Source: Hippopus hippopus (lineage: Eukaryota > Mollusca > Bivalvia > Cardiida > Cardiidae). From it: a DNA stretch of 64,000 bases. The notes under the pieces are model-generated. The model was given only the letters and a program-made list of their open reading frames with translations, did not search any database and was not told the DNA's origin. Position 1 is the first letter of the stretch. Each line of letters begins with the position of its first letter. The position numbers and the translations under genes were made by a program. This document shows, one piece after another, positions 34,809 through 43,182 of this stretch. Where the stretch lies: positions 46,229,619 through 46,293,618 of the forward strand of contig OX328102.1 in assembly GCA_946811185.2 (NCBI GenBank), written 5' to 3'.

Positions 34809-36095
34809 TTAATACACCACACTCATTTTATTTCCATCAGACTGGAAGTTAATTAACTTATCACTAATAACAACAGCATATGCCTCTGTGTTTACAGGTA
34901 CATTTTCACTGAAATTTGCCTTGATATGGATATCGTTGACTGAGTATTTTAATCTCTCACTCTGTTTGGAAACGTCAAACACAAACAAAAGATAAAGGGT
35001 TTTATAATCTGGGGGAGTAATGTTAGGGTTTGACACCATTTCATCCATGTTATAAAACTTAGATCTAAATAGAACAGCATCACCGTACACTCTACTAAAT
35101 TGATGCGCAACGAATGAAAGATTATAGTCAACCGCAGGATATCTAACAGTATTTAATGTAATATAGATATTGTTAACGTTTACATGATTAAATGTTGCTG
35201 GATTTTGCTGTTGATCACCACTTTTACCAGTCTGAAAGCCAAAAATGATAAAACGTGGCACCTCAGGTGATGATTTGGTAGAAAGTCTCCAAGTAAATGA
35301 TGTTGTCTGAGGAACTGCAATAGAGTCACACTGTCTCATTCTATATCCAACCGGTAATTTTTCTTTTTTCTCGATAATATTATAAAGTACCATCTTCTCT
35401 CCATCTGCAGGTAACACGTGTGGCATAAACCAAGATACTTTAATTAAATTAATTCTACCATCAGCAGGAGCAGCACCATCTCTAAAGATTGCATCATTAT
35501 CATCATTTCTTATTAAGGTGAGAGTTTGCTTCATTCCATACAATATTCTATTATAATCATCACAAAAACCAAATATATGTTTTAATGGAACTCTAAAGCT
35601 AATGGTGCCTCTTGGAAGGGCATCCCTAATAATATACCTTCTTCTTACTTCAAAACCAGTGTTTCCAACAGCTGCAGCATTTGTTGTATCCTTACACCAC
35701 AATTGGTTTAACCCTTGTGATTTTGAGAAGTCATCCGGGTATTTTAACAACTCAAGCATTGTAGTAGCCTGACCGGGATTCAATATGGATTCAATCTCCA
35801 TACCTGAAAGTTGATACTTAATATTTTTAAAAAGATACATGAGACCATTGTTTGTTAAAGAAATATTAGTGTTTGCATCGTAAGCTGCTCCATCATCACT
35901 TCTTACTAATTCACCTATAATAAGCAAATAACTCTCACTAGGATGTGTAAAAATATCTTGAGTTTCAATGTTAATCCTAATTTCTCCTCCAGAGTTGTTG
36001 AGATGTGTACCTGTGATCGGTTCATACTCATGGTGTTCATACTCATCAATACTAGTATCTTTTAAAATTGGTTCGGTTACTTTTAAAATGTCCAT
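34809..36095 (-). CDS. Major capsid protein (double jelly-roll)
   Basis: The 428-residue frame is intact. Its N-terminus (MDILKVTEPILKDTSIDEY), length and beta-rich content with alternating loops match the Polinton/adintovirus major capsid protein, which by family forms pseudo-hexameric capsomers from two jelly rolls. Internal landmarks include YLFKNIKYQLSGMEIE near residue 88, RRYIIRDALPRGTISFRVPL near 151 and TSFTWRLSTKSSPEVPRFIIFGFQTG near 254 in pieces. The assignment rests on family resemblance and on the adjacent ATPase, protease and minor capsid genes. The start follows AATTATAAAATG, beside a 14-bp perfect hairpin. This is one of the few unbroken morphogenesis genes here. Confidence 0.85.
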   Translation of the reverse strand: MDILKVTEPILKDTSIDEYEHHEYEPITGTHLNNSGGEIRINIETQDIFTHPSESYLLIIGELVRSDDGAAYDANTNISLTNNGLMYLFKNIKYQLSGMEIESILNPGQATTMLELLKYPDDFSKSQGLNQLWCKDTTNAAAVGNTGFEVRRRYIIRDALPRGTISFRVPLKHIFGFCDDYNRILYGMKQTLTLIRNDDNDAIFRDGAAPADGRINLIKVSWFMPHVLPADGEKMVLYNIIEKKEKLPVGYRMRQCDSIAVPQTTSFTWRLSTKSSPEVPRFIIFGFQTGKSGDQQQNPATFNHVNVNNIYITLNTVRYPAVDYNLSFVAHQFSRVYGDAVLFRSKFYNMDEMVSNPNITPPDYKTLYLLFVFDVSKQSERLKYSVNDIHIKANFSENVPVNTEAYAVVISDKLINFQSDGNKMSVVY

Positions 36096-36105
36096 TTTAT
36101 AATTG

Positions 36106-36137
36106 CAATTATAATTTTTAAATAAAAATTATAATTG
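36106..36137. promoter_or_regulatory. 14-bp perfect hairpin upstream of major capsid gene
   Basis: Arms 36106-36119 and 36124-36137 (CAATTATAATTTTT and its complement) with a 4-nt loop, ending 11 bp from the capsid ATG. It could be a terminator for the upstream gene or a promoter element; orientation does not decide. Confidence 0.5.
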
Positions 36138-36152
36138 TATACTTTACTTTGG

Positions 36153-36220
36153 CCAAAGCTGAGTGAAAGACTTATTTTCATCATCTAACCAAAGCTGAGC
36201 GAAAGACTTATTTTCATCAT
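36153..36220. repeat. 32-bp direct repeat, two copies
   Basis: CCAAAGCTGAG(T/C)GAAAGA... at 36153-36184 and 36189-36220 differ at one base and are separated by 4 bases, in the gap between the capsid gene and the 97-residue gene. Confidence 0.85.
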
Positions 36221-36239
36221 TAACAAACACACCTTTAAG

Positions 36240-36533
36240 TTAAATGCTTTTTGCAGTATCCATTTTAGTTTTAGGATAAACTCTATTACCGTATACAAGT
36301 GTTATTTGGGGTATATTCCACTCTCGTAAACGTTCATTCACCTTTTCCTCAATCTCTTTCATTTCAATTACTTTTTCAGGAGATAACTTCACAGTAGCTT
36401 TTTTATAACCATATCCTGTGTTATTAATTTCAAGGATTTCACAATCCTCTAATTTTAACAATGAACCTACTATAGTAATAGAACTAGTATTGTATTCTTT
36501 ATAATTTACACGATCAAATTTTAATTTTACCAT
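36240..36533 (-). CDS. Small unknown protein (97 aa)
   Basis: An intact 97-residue frame with a beta-rich N-terminal half (MVKLKFDRVNYKEY, SITIVGSLLKLEDCEILEI) and a charged helical segment (VIEMKEIEEKVNERLREW). No domain recognised. It is in the leftward structural cluster between the major capsid protein and the pVI-like protein, 50 bp downstream of the latter, so a virion or assembly role is plausible but unproven. Its start lacks the clear TATA-ATG motif of its neighbours, being preceded by AAAAAAGAAG. Confidence 0.6.
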   Translation of the reverse strand: MVKLKFDRVNYKEYNTSSITIVGSLLKLEDCEILEINNTGYGYKKATVKLSPEKVIEMKEIEEKVNERLREWNIPQITLVYGNRVYPKTKMDTAKSI

Positions 36534-36582
36534 CTTCTTTTTTAAGTAATGTTTTTTTCCTTAACTTATTCTATTTTTTTCT

Positions 36583-36981
36583 TCATACTACTTTAATACC
36601 TGCTCCACTGTTTAATTTTTTAACTAAATCTTGAATAGCAATAGCACTTCCTTTTATTAAGGTATTAATGTCTTGCGTTTTAGATGTATTAACAGGTTTT
36701 GGTGGTGTGCTATATTTTTGTAAAATTTTCTTTGATTTTGGTGTCAAAGCTTTTGTAACCAATTTTTTCCTTGTTTCTACAGCAGCACTTTTTCCAACTT
36801 CTAAAGCTTTCTTTGCTCCTTCCTTTGCTACACTCTTTCCCACATCAAGGGCAGAAGATGCAATTTGTTTAGCCGCACTACTTGTAAAAAGCCTCACTAA
36901 AAAGTTAGCAATGCTATCAAAGATTCCAGCACCACCATATGAATACCTTCTTTTAAATCCGTGTTTCTTATTGATAATCAT
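36583..36981 (-). CDS. pVI/pX-like minor core protein
   Basis: An intact 132-residue basic protein. Near the N-terminus KRRYSYGGAGIF contains a Gly-Gly site suited to the adenain-like protease, followed by an amphipathic helix (FDSIANFLVRLFTSSAAKQI). Ala/Lys-rich repeats with KSVAKEGAKKALEVGKSA follow. The layout, a cleavable basic head then an amphipathic helix, recalls the adenovirus pVI/pX-type membrane-active and core proteins; sequence identity is not claimed. Start context ACTATAAAAATG. It starts 3 bp after the stop of the upstream 309-residue gene, so the two are tightly coupled. Confidence 0.55.
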   Translation of the reverse strand: MIINKKHGFKRRYSYGGAGIFDSIANFLVRLFTSSAAKQIASSALDVGKSVAKEGAKKALEVGKSAAVETRKKLVTKALTPKSKKILQKYSTPPKPVNTSKTQDINTLIKGSAIAIQDLVKKLNSGAGIKVV

Positions 36982-36983
36982 TT

Positions 36984-37913
36984 TTATAGTATAGACATTA
37001 AATTTTTATAAGTGTTTGTATTTAAAACACCTTGTCTTTTTAATTCATCACAAATGCTCACCAACTCGTTTCTTACACCTGTGTTACCTGCTTCTTTACT
37101 TGCCAACAACAGGTCTAGTTTTTTTATTAATGCGTTAGGGTCACACGGGATAACGATACCCATTCCTGTCATATACTTATACCTATCTTTCCAAATATAG
37201 GTTAGTAATTTTTCCCATTTATAACTTTTACTAGAAGCAGGTTTTCTTGTGGTTGGATCATAATTATGATAAAAAGCACCTGTTTTTACCATCAACTTCG
37301 CGTAATTGGTGAAATCTTCAGCTGTATAAATATCAATATCTGGTTGTTTAGATGTGATTAAATGCCATAAACCAGGTGTTCCTCTATATACATCTGTACC
37401 AATTATAATATCATTTTTATCAAACATTACTATTTTGTTACCAATATAAAATTTACCATTAGTTTTGTCATGCCTTATTCCAAATTTTGTATCTGCTGCA
37501 GCTGAATTGTCAGCATTTTGTAAATGTTCCTCCGCCAGTTCTCCAAGATCTTTTGAATATTTTTCTAATGATTCTTCTATAGATGGGGTTTTAATCGTAA
37601 TAAACCGCGGCAATCTTCTTTCTACACCTTCTCTACCTCTAATAGGTATAAACCCCTCAGTAATCTCCCTTGTTGCAGTTTTTTGTGCTTCTGTAATATC
37701 CTTTGTTGCAATTTTTTGTGCTTCTGTAATCTCCTTTGTTGTAGCTTTTTGTGTTTCTGTAATAGGTTTAAAAAACTTTGAAAGATCTGTTTGAAGTTGT
37801 TGTTCACCTGTTCTCTCTGCTAGTAGATTATCCCGAATCCTCTTTTTTGTTTCAAGATACTCTTTTACAATTAAATCCCTTTTTGCGGGATCAGTGATTT
37901 TTAAAAAAGACAT
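36984..37913 (-). CDS. DUF8207-like protein with hendecad coiled coil
   Basis: An intact 309-residue protein. Residues ~50-86 hold three 11-residue repeats of the form TEAQKxATKEI, typical of a right-handed coiled coil. The C-terminal two thirds contain the conserved block KFGIRHDKTNGKFYIG, YRGTPGLWHLIT and YTAEDFTNYAKLMVKTGAFYH, which I associate from memory with DUF8207 of Polinton-rich invertebrate genomes. Function is unknown; its location among capsid genes suggests a structural or scaffold role. Start context TTTAAAAAATG. The stop is followed within 3 bp by the pVI-like gene. Confidence 0.65.
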   Translation of the reverse strand: MSFLKITDPAKRDLIVKEYLETKKRIRDNLLAERTGEQQLQTDLSKFFKPITETQKATTKEITEAQKIATKDITEAQKTATREITEGFIPIRGREGVERRLPRFITIKTPSIEESLEKYSKDLGELAEEHLQNADNSAAADTKFGIRHDKTNGKFYIGNKIVMFDKNDIIIGTDVYRGTPGLWHLITSKQPDIDIYTAEDFTNYAKLMVKTGAFYHNYDPTTRKPASSKSYKWEKLLTYIWKDRYKYMTGMGIVIPCDPNALIKKLDLLLASKEAGNTGVRNELVSICDELKRQGVLNTNTYKNLMSIL

Positions 37914-38047
37914 TTTTTAAATTACTAAAATAATTTTTTATCCTAGTTTCCATCATAACTTTTATCCTAGTTTCCATCATAACTTTCATCATAGTTTCTT
38001 AACGCGTTTCATAACTAAAACTGCATGAAAACTTTATTTTTGGTCCT

Positions 38048-38730
38048 TTAATATCCAAGCGGCCCGCCGTGATTTTTCTCAACCAACCTCCGAAAGGACT
38101 CCCTTTGCTCACGCCTCCCTCTCTCAATTAAACTTTCTTCATTTTCGGTAGATATCTTTTTCTTAGTCTTTGTTCTTATTTCATCCTTCATCTTCTTATA
38201 CTTCTCTAGTTCTTCCATGATAAGTTTAAACTCTTCATCTGATATACAATCGTCAACTAAAGCTTTAGATATATGTGAAGCAATTGTATCAAGCTTAGCA
38301 TCAGCTATCATTCTAATCTTTTGATGTTTTCTCCCTTTGTTTTTGAATTCCTTACTATATACTTACCTACCATTGAGAGTAATCCAGTTGTTGCACTTAT
38401 AATTTTTAAACCTAATGCTTTTGGTACAGCTACAACTGTACCCAATAATATAGCTCCCCCAACACCAGAAGCCATTGTTAACCCGATCAATGCTGTATCA
38501 ACACCATCAACAATTCTTGCGACTCTAAAATATTTCTTAGCTAAGGCTTCTCTTTTTTGAATTTCGTTCTCAAGAAACTTTTGTACTTCGGATATCTTTT
38601 GTAAACGGTAGGAATGCCCTTTGTCATCTCCTATTGTGCGCATCTCAATAGGTGGAGCGCTTGCTGTATTTCTTTCTTTAGGTAGTGAAGGATAAACTTT
38701 ATTAGGATGTTCTTGATCTGTATCTGCCAT
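38048..38730 (-). pseudogene. Helical membrane-type protein split by a frameshift
   Basis: Two frames, 38308-38730 (140 aa) and 38048-38311 (87 aa), overlap by ATGA. The downstream frame can be read upstream past its ATG through a helix-forming basic stretch, which places a one-base shift near 38348-38352, so one original gene is likely. The upstream part has HSYRLQKISEVQKFLE, a DGVDTALIG stretch and one or two hydrophobic glycine-rich segments (TMASGVGGAILLG). The downstream part has ISKALVDDCISDEEFKLIMEE and a basic tail. I recall similar single proteins in other Polintons, with unknown function. Programmed frameshifting is possible but unsupported. Confidence 0.6.
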
Positions 38731-38759
38731 TTTTTATTAAAATGATATTTTTTTTTATA

Positions 38760-39140
38760 TCAAGATTGTAGATACTTTAGATAGCAGAATAACTCACCCT
38801 CAGGTATTTTAATTGGGTTTTGTGAGAAATTATAAATGTAGACTAATATATCATTAGTCTCATTATCAAGATGTATTCCATTAAGAATGGTTAAACTACC
38901 TTTCCATTTATTACTAACAGATGCTACTACAACTCCTCGTGTAGTTATATAACCAAATCCTAACGAAAGTCTCATGCCATCACGAGGAGGAATTTTGATA
39001 TCTACTTGCGAGTATATTTTCCACTTTAGAGGATCTTGCTTTAAGGGAGGATATCTTACTCCATCTAAATGAGGTTTCCAAAATATAGTTTTATGTTGAT
39101 TAGTAATATTAGGTTTTATACCAAATTTGTGTACATTCAT
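38760..39140 (-). CDS. dUTPase-fold-like protein, probably non-catalytic
   Basis: An intact 126-residue protein. From residue ~47 the order of elements resembles trimeric dUTPases: VDIKIPPRDGMRLSLGFGYI, RGVVVA, GSLTILNGIHLD, DILVYIYNFS and PIKIPEGELFCYLKYL, matching strands that in dUTPase precede the Asp-Tyr motif, the N-x-S strand and the final I-x-x-G-D strand. The active-site Tyr after the Asp is missing, so hydrolysis is doubtful. A fold-only assignment at low confidence; it could instead be an unrelated beta-barrel virion protein. If real, its presence beside a ribonucleotide reductase in the same element is suggestive. Confidence 0.4.
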   Translation of the reverse strand: MNVHKFGIKPNITNQHKTIFWKPHLDGVRYPPLKQDPLKWKIYSQVDIKIPPRDGMRLSLGFGYITTRGVVVASVSNKWKGSLTILNGIHLDNETNDILVYIYNFSQNPIKIPEGELFCYLKYLQS

Positions 39141-39156
39141 CTTTTATTTTTGTTAT

Positions 39157-39178
39157 AAATAATATTTAAATATTATTT
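39157..39178. terminator. 22-bp perfect AT palindrome
   Basis: A perfect palindrome centred on ATTTAAAT between the start of the 126-aa gene and the end of the next leftward gene. Confidence 0.5.
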
Positions 39179-39184
39179 GTAACA

Positions 39185-39770
39185 TTACAATATAGCTCCT
39201 AAGATAGGTATATTAGCAAATGGACTATTAGGTCCAAGTAAAAGTCCTTTTCCATCATACAATTTTCCTCCTTGCTTTAAATACAAACCATCACCAGCAG
39301 ACTCTAATCCTTTACCTTTGTATGGTTTTAAGTATAATCCAGAACCATCAGTTTCCACTTGACAAACGCATCCTCTTTTTTTAAGATAGAGACCTGACCC
39401 CATTGCTTTTTGTCCTCCTGTTTGAGCTAATCCAGAGAGAGCACCAACACCTAAAGCGGGTAAAACAGTTCTTGCTAACATTGGCAAAGCTCGAGCAGCT
39501 AACCCCAGCTAACATTCCAAGAAAACCTCCCTCTATTTTCATATTATGTTTAAGTTGTTTCGCAGACATTCTAATAGTTATACCCTTACCACTGTCATAG
39601 GCTTTAGCTATTTTCTTTGCTTGTGAATTGGTTAATGCTAAAACATCATTACCTTGTAAATCTTCATGACCTAAACGAATACTTACCGGACACCTAGCTT
39701 TAACAGCATGTTGAAGCTTTTCCTTTTGCCCTTCAGATATATTTACTTTAACATTCGTATAACTTGTCAT
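39185..39770 (-). pseudogene. Core/minor virion protein with GLYLK repeats, frameshifted
   Basis: The N-terminal part (39381-39770) begins MTSYTNVKVNISEGQKEKL and contains HNMKIEGGFLGMLAG. A one-base gain in a G run near 39505-39508 shifts frame; the C-terminal part (39185-39487) has LPALGVGALSGLA and repeated GLYLK blocks (SGLYLKKRG, SGLYLKPYK, DGLYLKQGG) before LLGPNSPFANIPILGAIL. I recall this two-part layout as one protein in many invertebrate Polintons. The Gly-Gly in IEGGFLG is a candidate protease site ahead of a hydrophobic segment, a pVI/pVII-like arrangement. Start context TATATATAAAAATG. Function is inferred as minor virion or core protein. Confidence 0.6.
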
Positions 39771-39795
39771 TTTTATATATAATTCTTTTTTTGTT

Positions 39796-40569
39796 TTATC
39801 TCGCTTCTCTAATATGGAATCTAATTGTTAAATTTTCACCTCTAAGATTTAGTAAATTACCATCTTGATCTGTAATATTTACCTCTAAGTTATGTATTTC
39901 ATGTAATGTTATTGGTAAGTATACTAAATTAAGTGGTGATTCAATTATCTTATATCCAGGTGCAACATCTGGGAAAAAAGAGTAAATCGTGTTTTTTGTT
40001 GAACCATTAACATAACTTCCTGAAATAATATCTATGTTAACAAGCAAACTATTTATACTAAGAATGTTCACTACATTCTCTGACTCGTAAAATCCTTGTG
40101 TATATTTAGCATGAGTAAATCCTAATACTTTAGCAATAGAGTAAGGTTGATTAAAATCTACTTGATAACCATTTTCCAGAGTAAAAACAGACTTTAGAGT
40201 ATTGGTGTTTGCAGAAATGTTAATATAATACCCTTCATTAACTTCATCGTAATGACCCTTTTTTCTCATTTCCTGGTGAATGGTATCATTAATGTCAACA
40301 AGGTCATAACTTCATTCAGGTATTTTTATTTTAATCCATGTGGTACCATTGTCTGGAAAATAAACAAATATGTTGTTCGTTGCATCAATGTTTGGGAAAG
40401 AGTAGTAAGTTTCAAGGTTTACTAAAGCTATTTCATATACTTTATCCTTTTCCAGTTGAATAGGAGGATTAAACCTTGTTCTAAAACGTGTTTTGTTGTC
40501 GCTTACTATAATTTGGAATGATGTTTTGTGTTCTGTATTTTTTACAATTTGTTCTAAAAGTTTTTCCAT
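39796..40569 (-). pseudogene. Minor capsid protein (penton-like, single jelly-roll)
   Basis: The frame of 257 codons is interrupted by TGA at 40312-40314. Conserved pieces are FNPPIQLEKDKVYEIALVNL near residue 33, TYYSFPNI, then in the second part NTLKSVF, YSIAKVLGF, VNILSINSLLVNIDIISGSY, GYKIIESPLNLVYLPI and ENLTIRFHIRE at the C-terminus. This matches the Polinton minor capsid (vertex/penton) protein by recollection of the family. It lies directly downstream of the ATPase (23 bp gap) as in other elements. Start context TTTTTTAAAAATG. One nonsense change is the only lesion. Confidence 0.75.
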
Positions 40570-40592
40570 TTTTAAAAAAGCAAAAATATTTT

Positions 40593-41368
40593 TTATACTG
40601 ACTTAGGTATGTAAAAGTTGTCAAAACCGTTTCTATACTTCCCATCATGATTTTTACTGGTTAGATCAATGATAGCAAAACCATGCGGTTTTTCCCACGC
40701 CTTTTTACAAAATTCTCTAAATTCATCCTTTGGCATATCATCACCTACATGATCACTATAAATATGGTTAATGTTTTTTAGATCTTGCCGGAAAAGACAA
40801 ATAAAATTAGCATTTTCTCTAATAGTTTGCCTTGGTAGTCTAAAATAATTTTGTGAAAGGTAAAAACAATCTACGTTACTATGTCTTCCACGAATGTAGT
40901 AACACTCACATTTGCTTTGCTTTTCTAAAAGTAAATCATCAAAAATCATTAAATTTTTATTTCCTGGGTTTAACTCTCTCGGATCAGGTACGTCACTAGC
41001 ATTTTCAAAAAAGTTACAATTTATATCCGATTTGTTTTTAAACGACTTCATCCATTCCTCAATTAAAGCTATAGGGGAAACATCTGCATCCTGTATTTCA
41101 TCTCGCATGTTAAACAACTTTAAGATATATTCTTTTGGTAGTTTTTCTTCAAAAGCCTTTTTTAGTATTCGGTATTCTGGTTGAAAAAGACTTTTTCCAA
41201 AAACACTTAAATCATTGTAGTCTAACCAGTCTGGTCTAAGGTTTAACAATAGAGTAGTTTTACCACATCCAGATTTACTATAATTATTCCTCTGATACTT
41301 TTTGGTAAAAGGCAGTGATTAAATTTTTTTGATACTTTTTCGTTCCATGATAAGTTTACAATATCCAT
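40593..41368 (-). pseudogene. Packaging ATPase (FtsK/HerA-like), element 2, frameshifted
   Basis: The start at 41366-41368 matches that of element 1. A one-base loss inside the Walker A codons (near 41275-41280) throws the frame; the correct frame then runs from there to the stop at 40593. Visible parts are SGCGKTTLLLNL of Walker A, LMIFDDLLLE of Walker B, and CECYYIRGRHSNVDCFYLSQN. Compared with element 1 two codons are missing after the LLLNL stretch. The protein is the packaging motor of the element. Because the lesion is in the nucleotide-binding loop, this copy should be inactive unless a sister element supplies it. Confidence 0.85.
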
Positions 41369-41402
41369 TTTATATAACTTTTTTAATTTTTATATATAAA
41401 AA
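41369..41402. promoter_or_regulatory. Bidirectional TATA-like spacer, element 2
   Basis: 34 bases between divergent ATPase and PLA2-like starts; ends TTATATAAAATG leftward and TATATATAAAAAATG rightward, conserved with 747-781. Confidence 0.6.
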
Positions 41403-41899
41403 ATGTATTGTGTTAAATGTAAAAAAGTTACTGATACAAGCAATATAGAATATGCTGTTTCAAAAAAGGAAGAAATATGAAACGGGGAAAATGTGTAGTT
41501 TGCGGAATAACTAAAAGTCAGTTTGTTAGGGGAACAAAGGGTGGATCATTGCTAAATAAAGCTATAAATAATTTACCTTTTGAAATGCATCTTCCTGGTC
41601 ACAATTTTACGGGACCTGGCACTAAATTAAAGAAAACACTCAATCCAGATTTAACACCAAAGAAATGGAGCAAACCAATAAATCGTGTTGATAAAGCTGC
41701 TTACCATCATGATGTTTGCTATCTTAAGCATAATGATACTGCCACAAGAAACACAGTATGTGATAAAAATATGTTAACAGAGTTAGAAGGTATTTACAAT
41801 CCTACTATTAGAGAAAAAATGGAAAGGGGGTTGGTAAGCAAACTCATTGGAACAAAGAGGAAATTTGGAATGGGAGTTAAAAAAAAAAATTCGGTATGA
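41403..41899 (+). pseudogene. Zinc-ribbon (DUF5679-like) plus PLA2-like protein, element 2
   Basis: Same architecture as 782-1255: MYCVKC...CVVCG zinc ribbon, then PLA2-like domain with GPGTKL and HHDVCYL. Here the premature TGA of element 1 is absent (codon reads Arg-type sense), but a one-base loss near 41466 shifts the frame so that the ribbon ends early; the PLA2 part is open from 41477. The end (41899) overlaps the integrase start at 41896 by ATGA, an arrangement that could couple translation. The catalytic His-Asp pair is intact. Entry-type lipase activity is inferred from the parvovirus-type motif only. Confidence 0.72.
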
Positions 41900-43173
41900 T
41901 AAATTTAGCGGAAGAATTACATAAACCTGTAAAAAGAAAATTTAAGAAAAGGAGCGTTAGAGTAAACGGTATAGATAGGATATGGGCTGTGGATTTAGTA
42001 GATATGCAAGCATTTTCTAAGTTTAATCGTGGTGTAAAATACTTTCTCGCTGCCATTGACATCTTTTCTAAATATGGATGGTTGATACCATTAAAGGATA
42101 AAACTGGAAAATATGTTGCTATAGCACTAAAAAGTATTTTTAAGGAGAGAAAACCTGAAAAATTGTGGGTGGATAAAGGTAAAGAGTTTTATAATAAAGA
42201 TGTAAAAGATTTGGTTGAATTGTATTCTACTGAAAATGAGGAAAAATCAAGTGTTGTTGAGAGATGGATTAGAACAATGAAAGAAAAAATGTGGGAGTAT
42301 TTTTCTGCTCATTCCACAAACGTTTACATCAATGTGTTACCAGATCTCGTTAAAGAATATAATAACACGAGACATTCATCTATTAAGATGACCCCAGTAA
42401 ATGCTAGTAAAAAAGAAAATGAAACCAAAGTTTGGATAAATCTTTACCCTGATCATCTCGAAATAAAGGATATAAAACCTAAGTTTTCTGTTGGAGACAA
42501 AGTAAGGATAACTAAAAAGAAAAAAACTTTTGAGAAAGGTTATACAACAAGATGGACTGAGGAGGTTTTTACAGTTTCTGAATTAAAGCATACATCACCT
42601 GTAACATATAAAATTAAAGATCTTAATGGAGAAGAAATACAAGGTACCTTTTATGAACCTGAATTGCAGAAAACCAGTCAAGAGCTGTATAGGATAGAAA
42701 AAGTTATTAAAAAAGGAAAAAAGAAATCTCTTGTAAAGTGGAAAGGTTACCCCGACGAATTTAATTCATGGGTTGATAACGTAATTTTACCAAATAAACC
42801 GTTGAGCAATTTCGCGTTAGAAGATGCTGCAAAAAGATTAAAGATTCCTTCTTTTAGAGGAGTTTTTTTACTAGATACGTTACCGAAAAAACCAAATAAA
42901 AAAGAATGTGGTATAGTAAACTTTGATAAAAGTGGTGGACCTGGTACGCATTGGGTTGCTTGGTATAAAAATGGTAAAACTAAAATTTATTTTGACAGTT
43001 ATGGCATACAACCACCTAATGAAATTCGAGAGTACCTAAAAAGTCCAATACAGTACAATACTGATCAATTACAACAAGCTGGTCAAGTATTTTGTGGGCA
43101 TTTATGTTTGTACATTCTAAAGGAGTTAAGCTTAGGTAAAACGTTTCAGACAGTAATAAATAAACTTTTTTAA
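41896..43173 (+). CDS. Integrase-chromodomain-protease fusion
   Basis: One intact 425-residue frame. Residues 1-~220: DDE integrase core with D33 or D36 (DLVDM), D93 (WVDKGKEF) and E122 (VVERW). Residues ~262-295: chromodomain (LYRIEKVIKKG...LVKWKGYPDEFNSW). Residues ~296-425: adenain-like protease with H352 (GTHWVAW), D367 (YFDSYG), Q397 and C400 (GQVFCGHLC). In element 1 the integrase stop and protease ATG lie between these parts; a 55-bp deletion relative to 2158-2212 removes both and joins the frames exactly. All catalytic residues of both enzymes are kept. Whether the fusion self-cleaves or works as one chain is unknown. Confidence 0.88.
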   Translation: MINLAEELHKPVKRKFKKRSVRVNGIDRIWAVDLVDMQAFSKFNRGVKYFLAAIDIFSKYGWLIPLKDKTGKYVAIALKSIFKERKPEKLWVDKGKEFYNKDVKDLVELYSTENEEKSSVVERWIRTMKEKMWEYFSAHSTNVYINVLPDLVKEYNNTRHSSIKMTPVNASKKENETKVWINLYPDHLEIKDIKPKFSVGDKVRITKKKKTFEKGYTTRWTEEVFTVSELKHTSPVTYKIKDLNGEEIQGTFYEPELQKTSQELYRIEKVIKKGKKKSLVKWKGYPDEFNSWVDNVILPNKPLSNFALEDAAKRLKIPSFRGVFLLDTLPKKPNKKECGIVNFDKSGGPGTHWVAWYKNGKTKIYFDSYGIQPPNEIREYLKSPIQYNTDQLQQAGQVFCGHLCLYILKELSLGKTFQTVINKLF

Positions 43174-43182
43174 TAATAAAAA

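Noticed and set aside
37465..37807. Alternative frames with repeats in the 309-residue gene
   Set aside because: They mirror the 11-residue repeat of the real gene in other frames.
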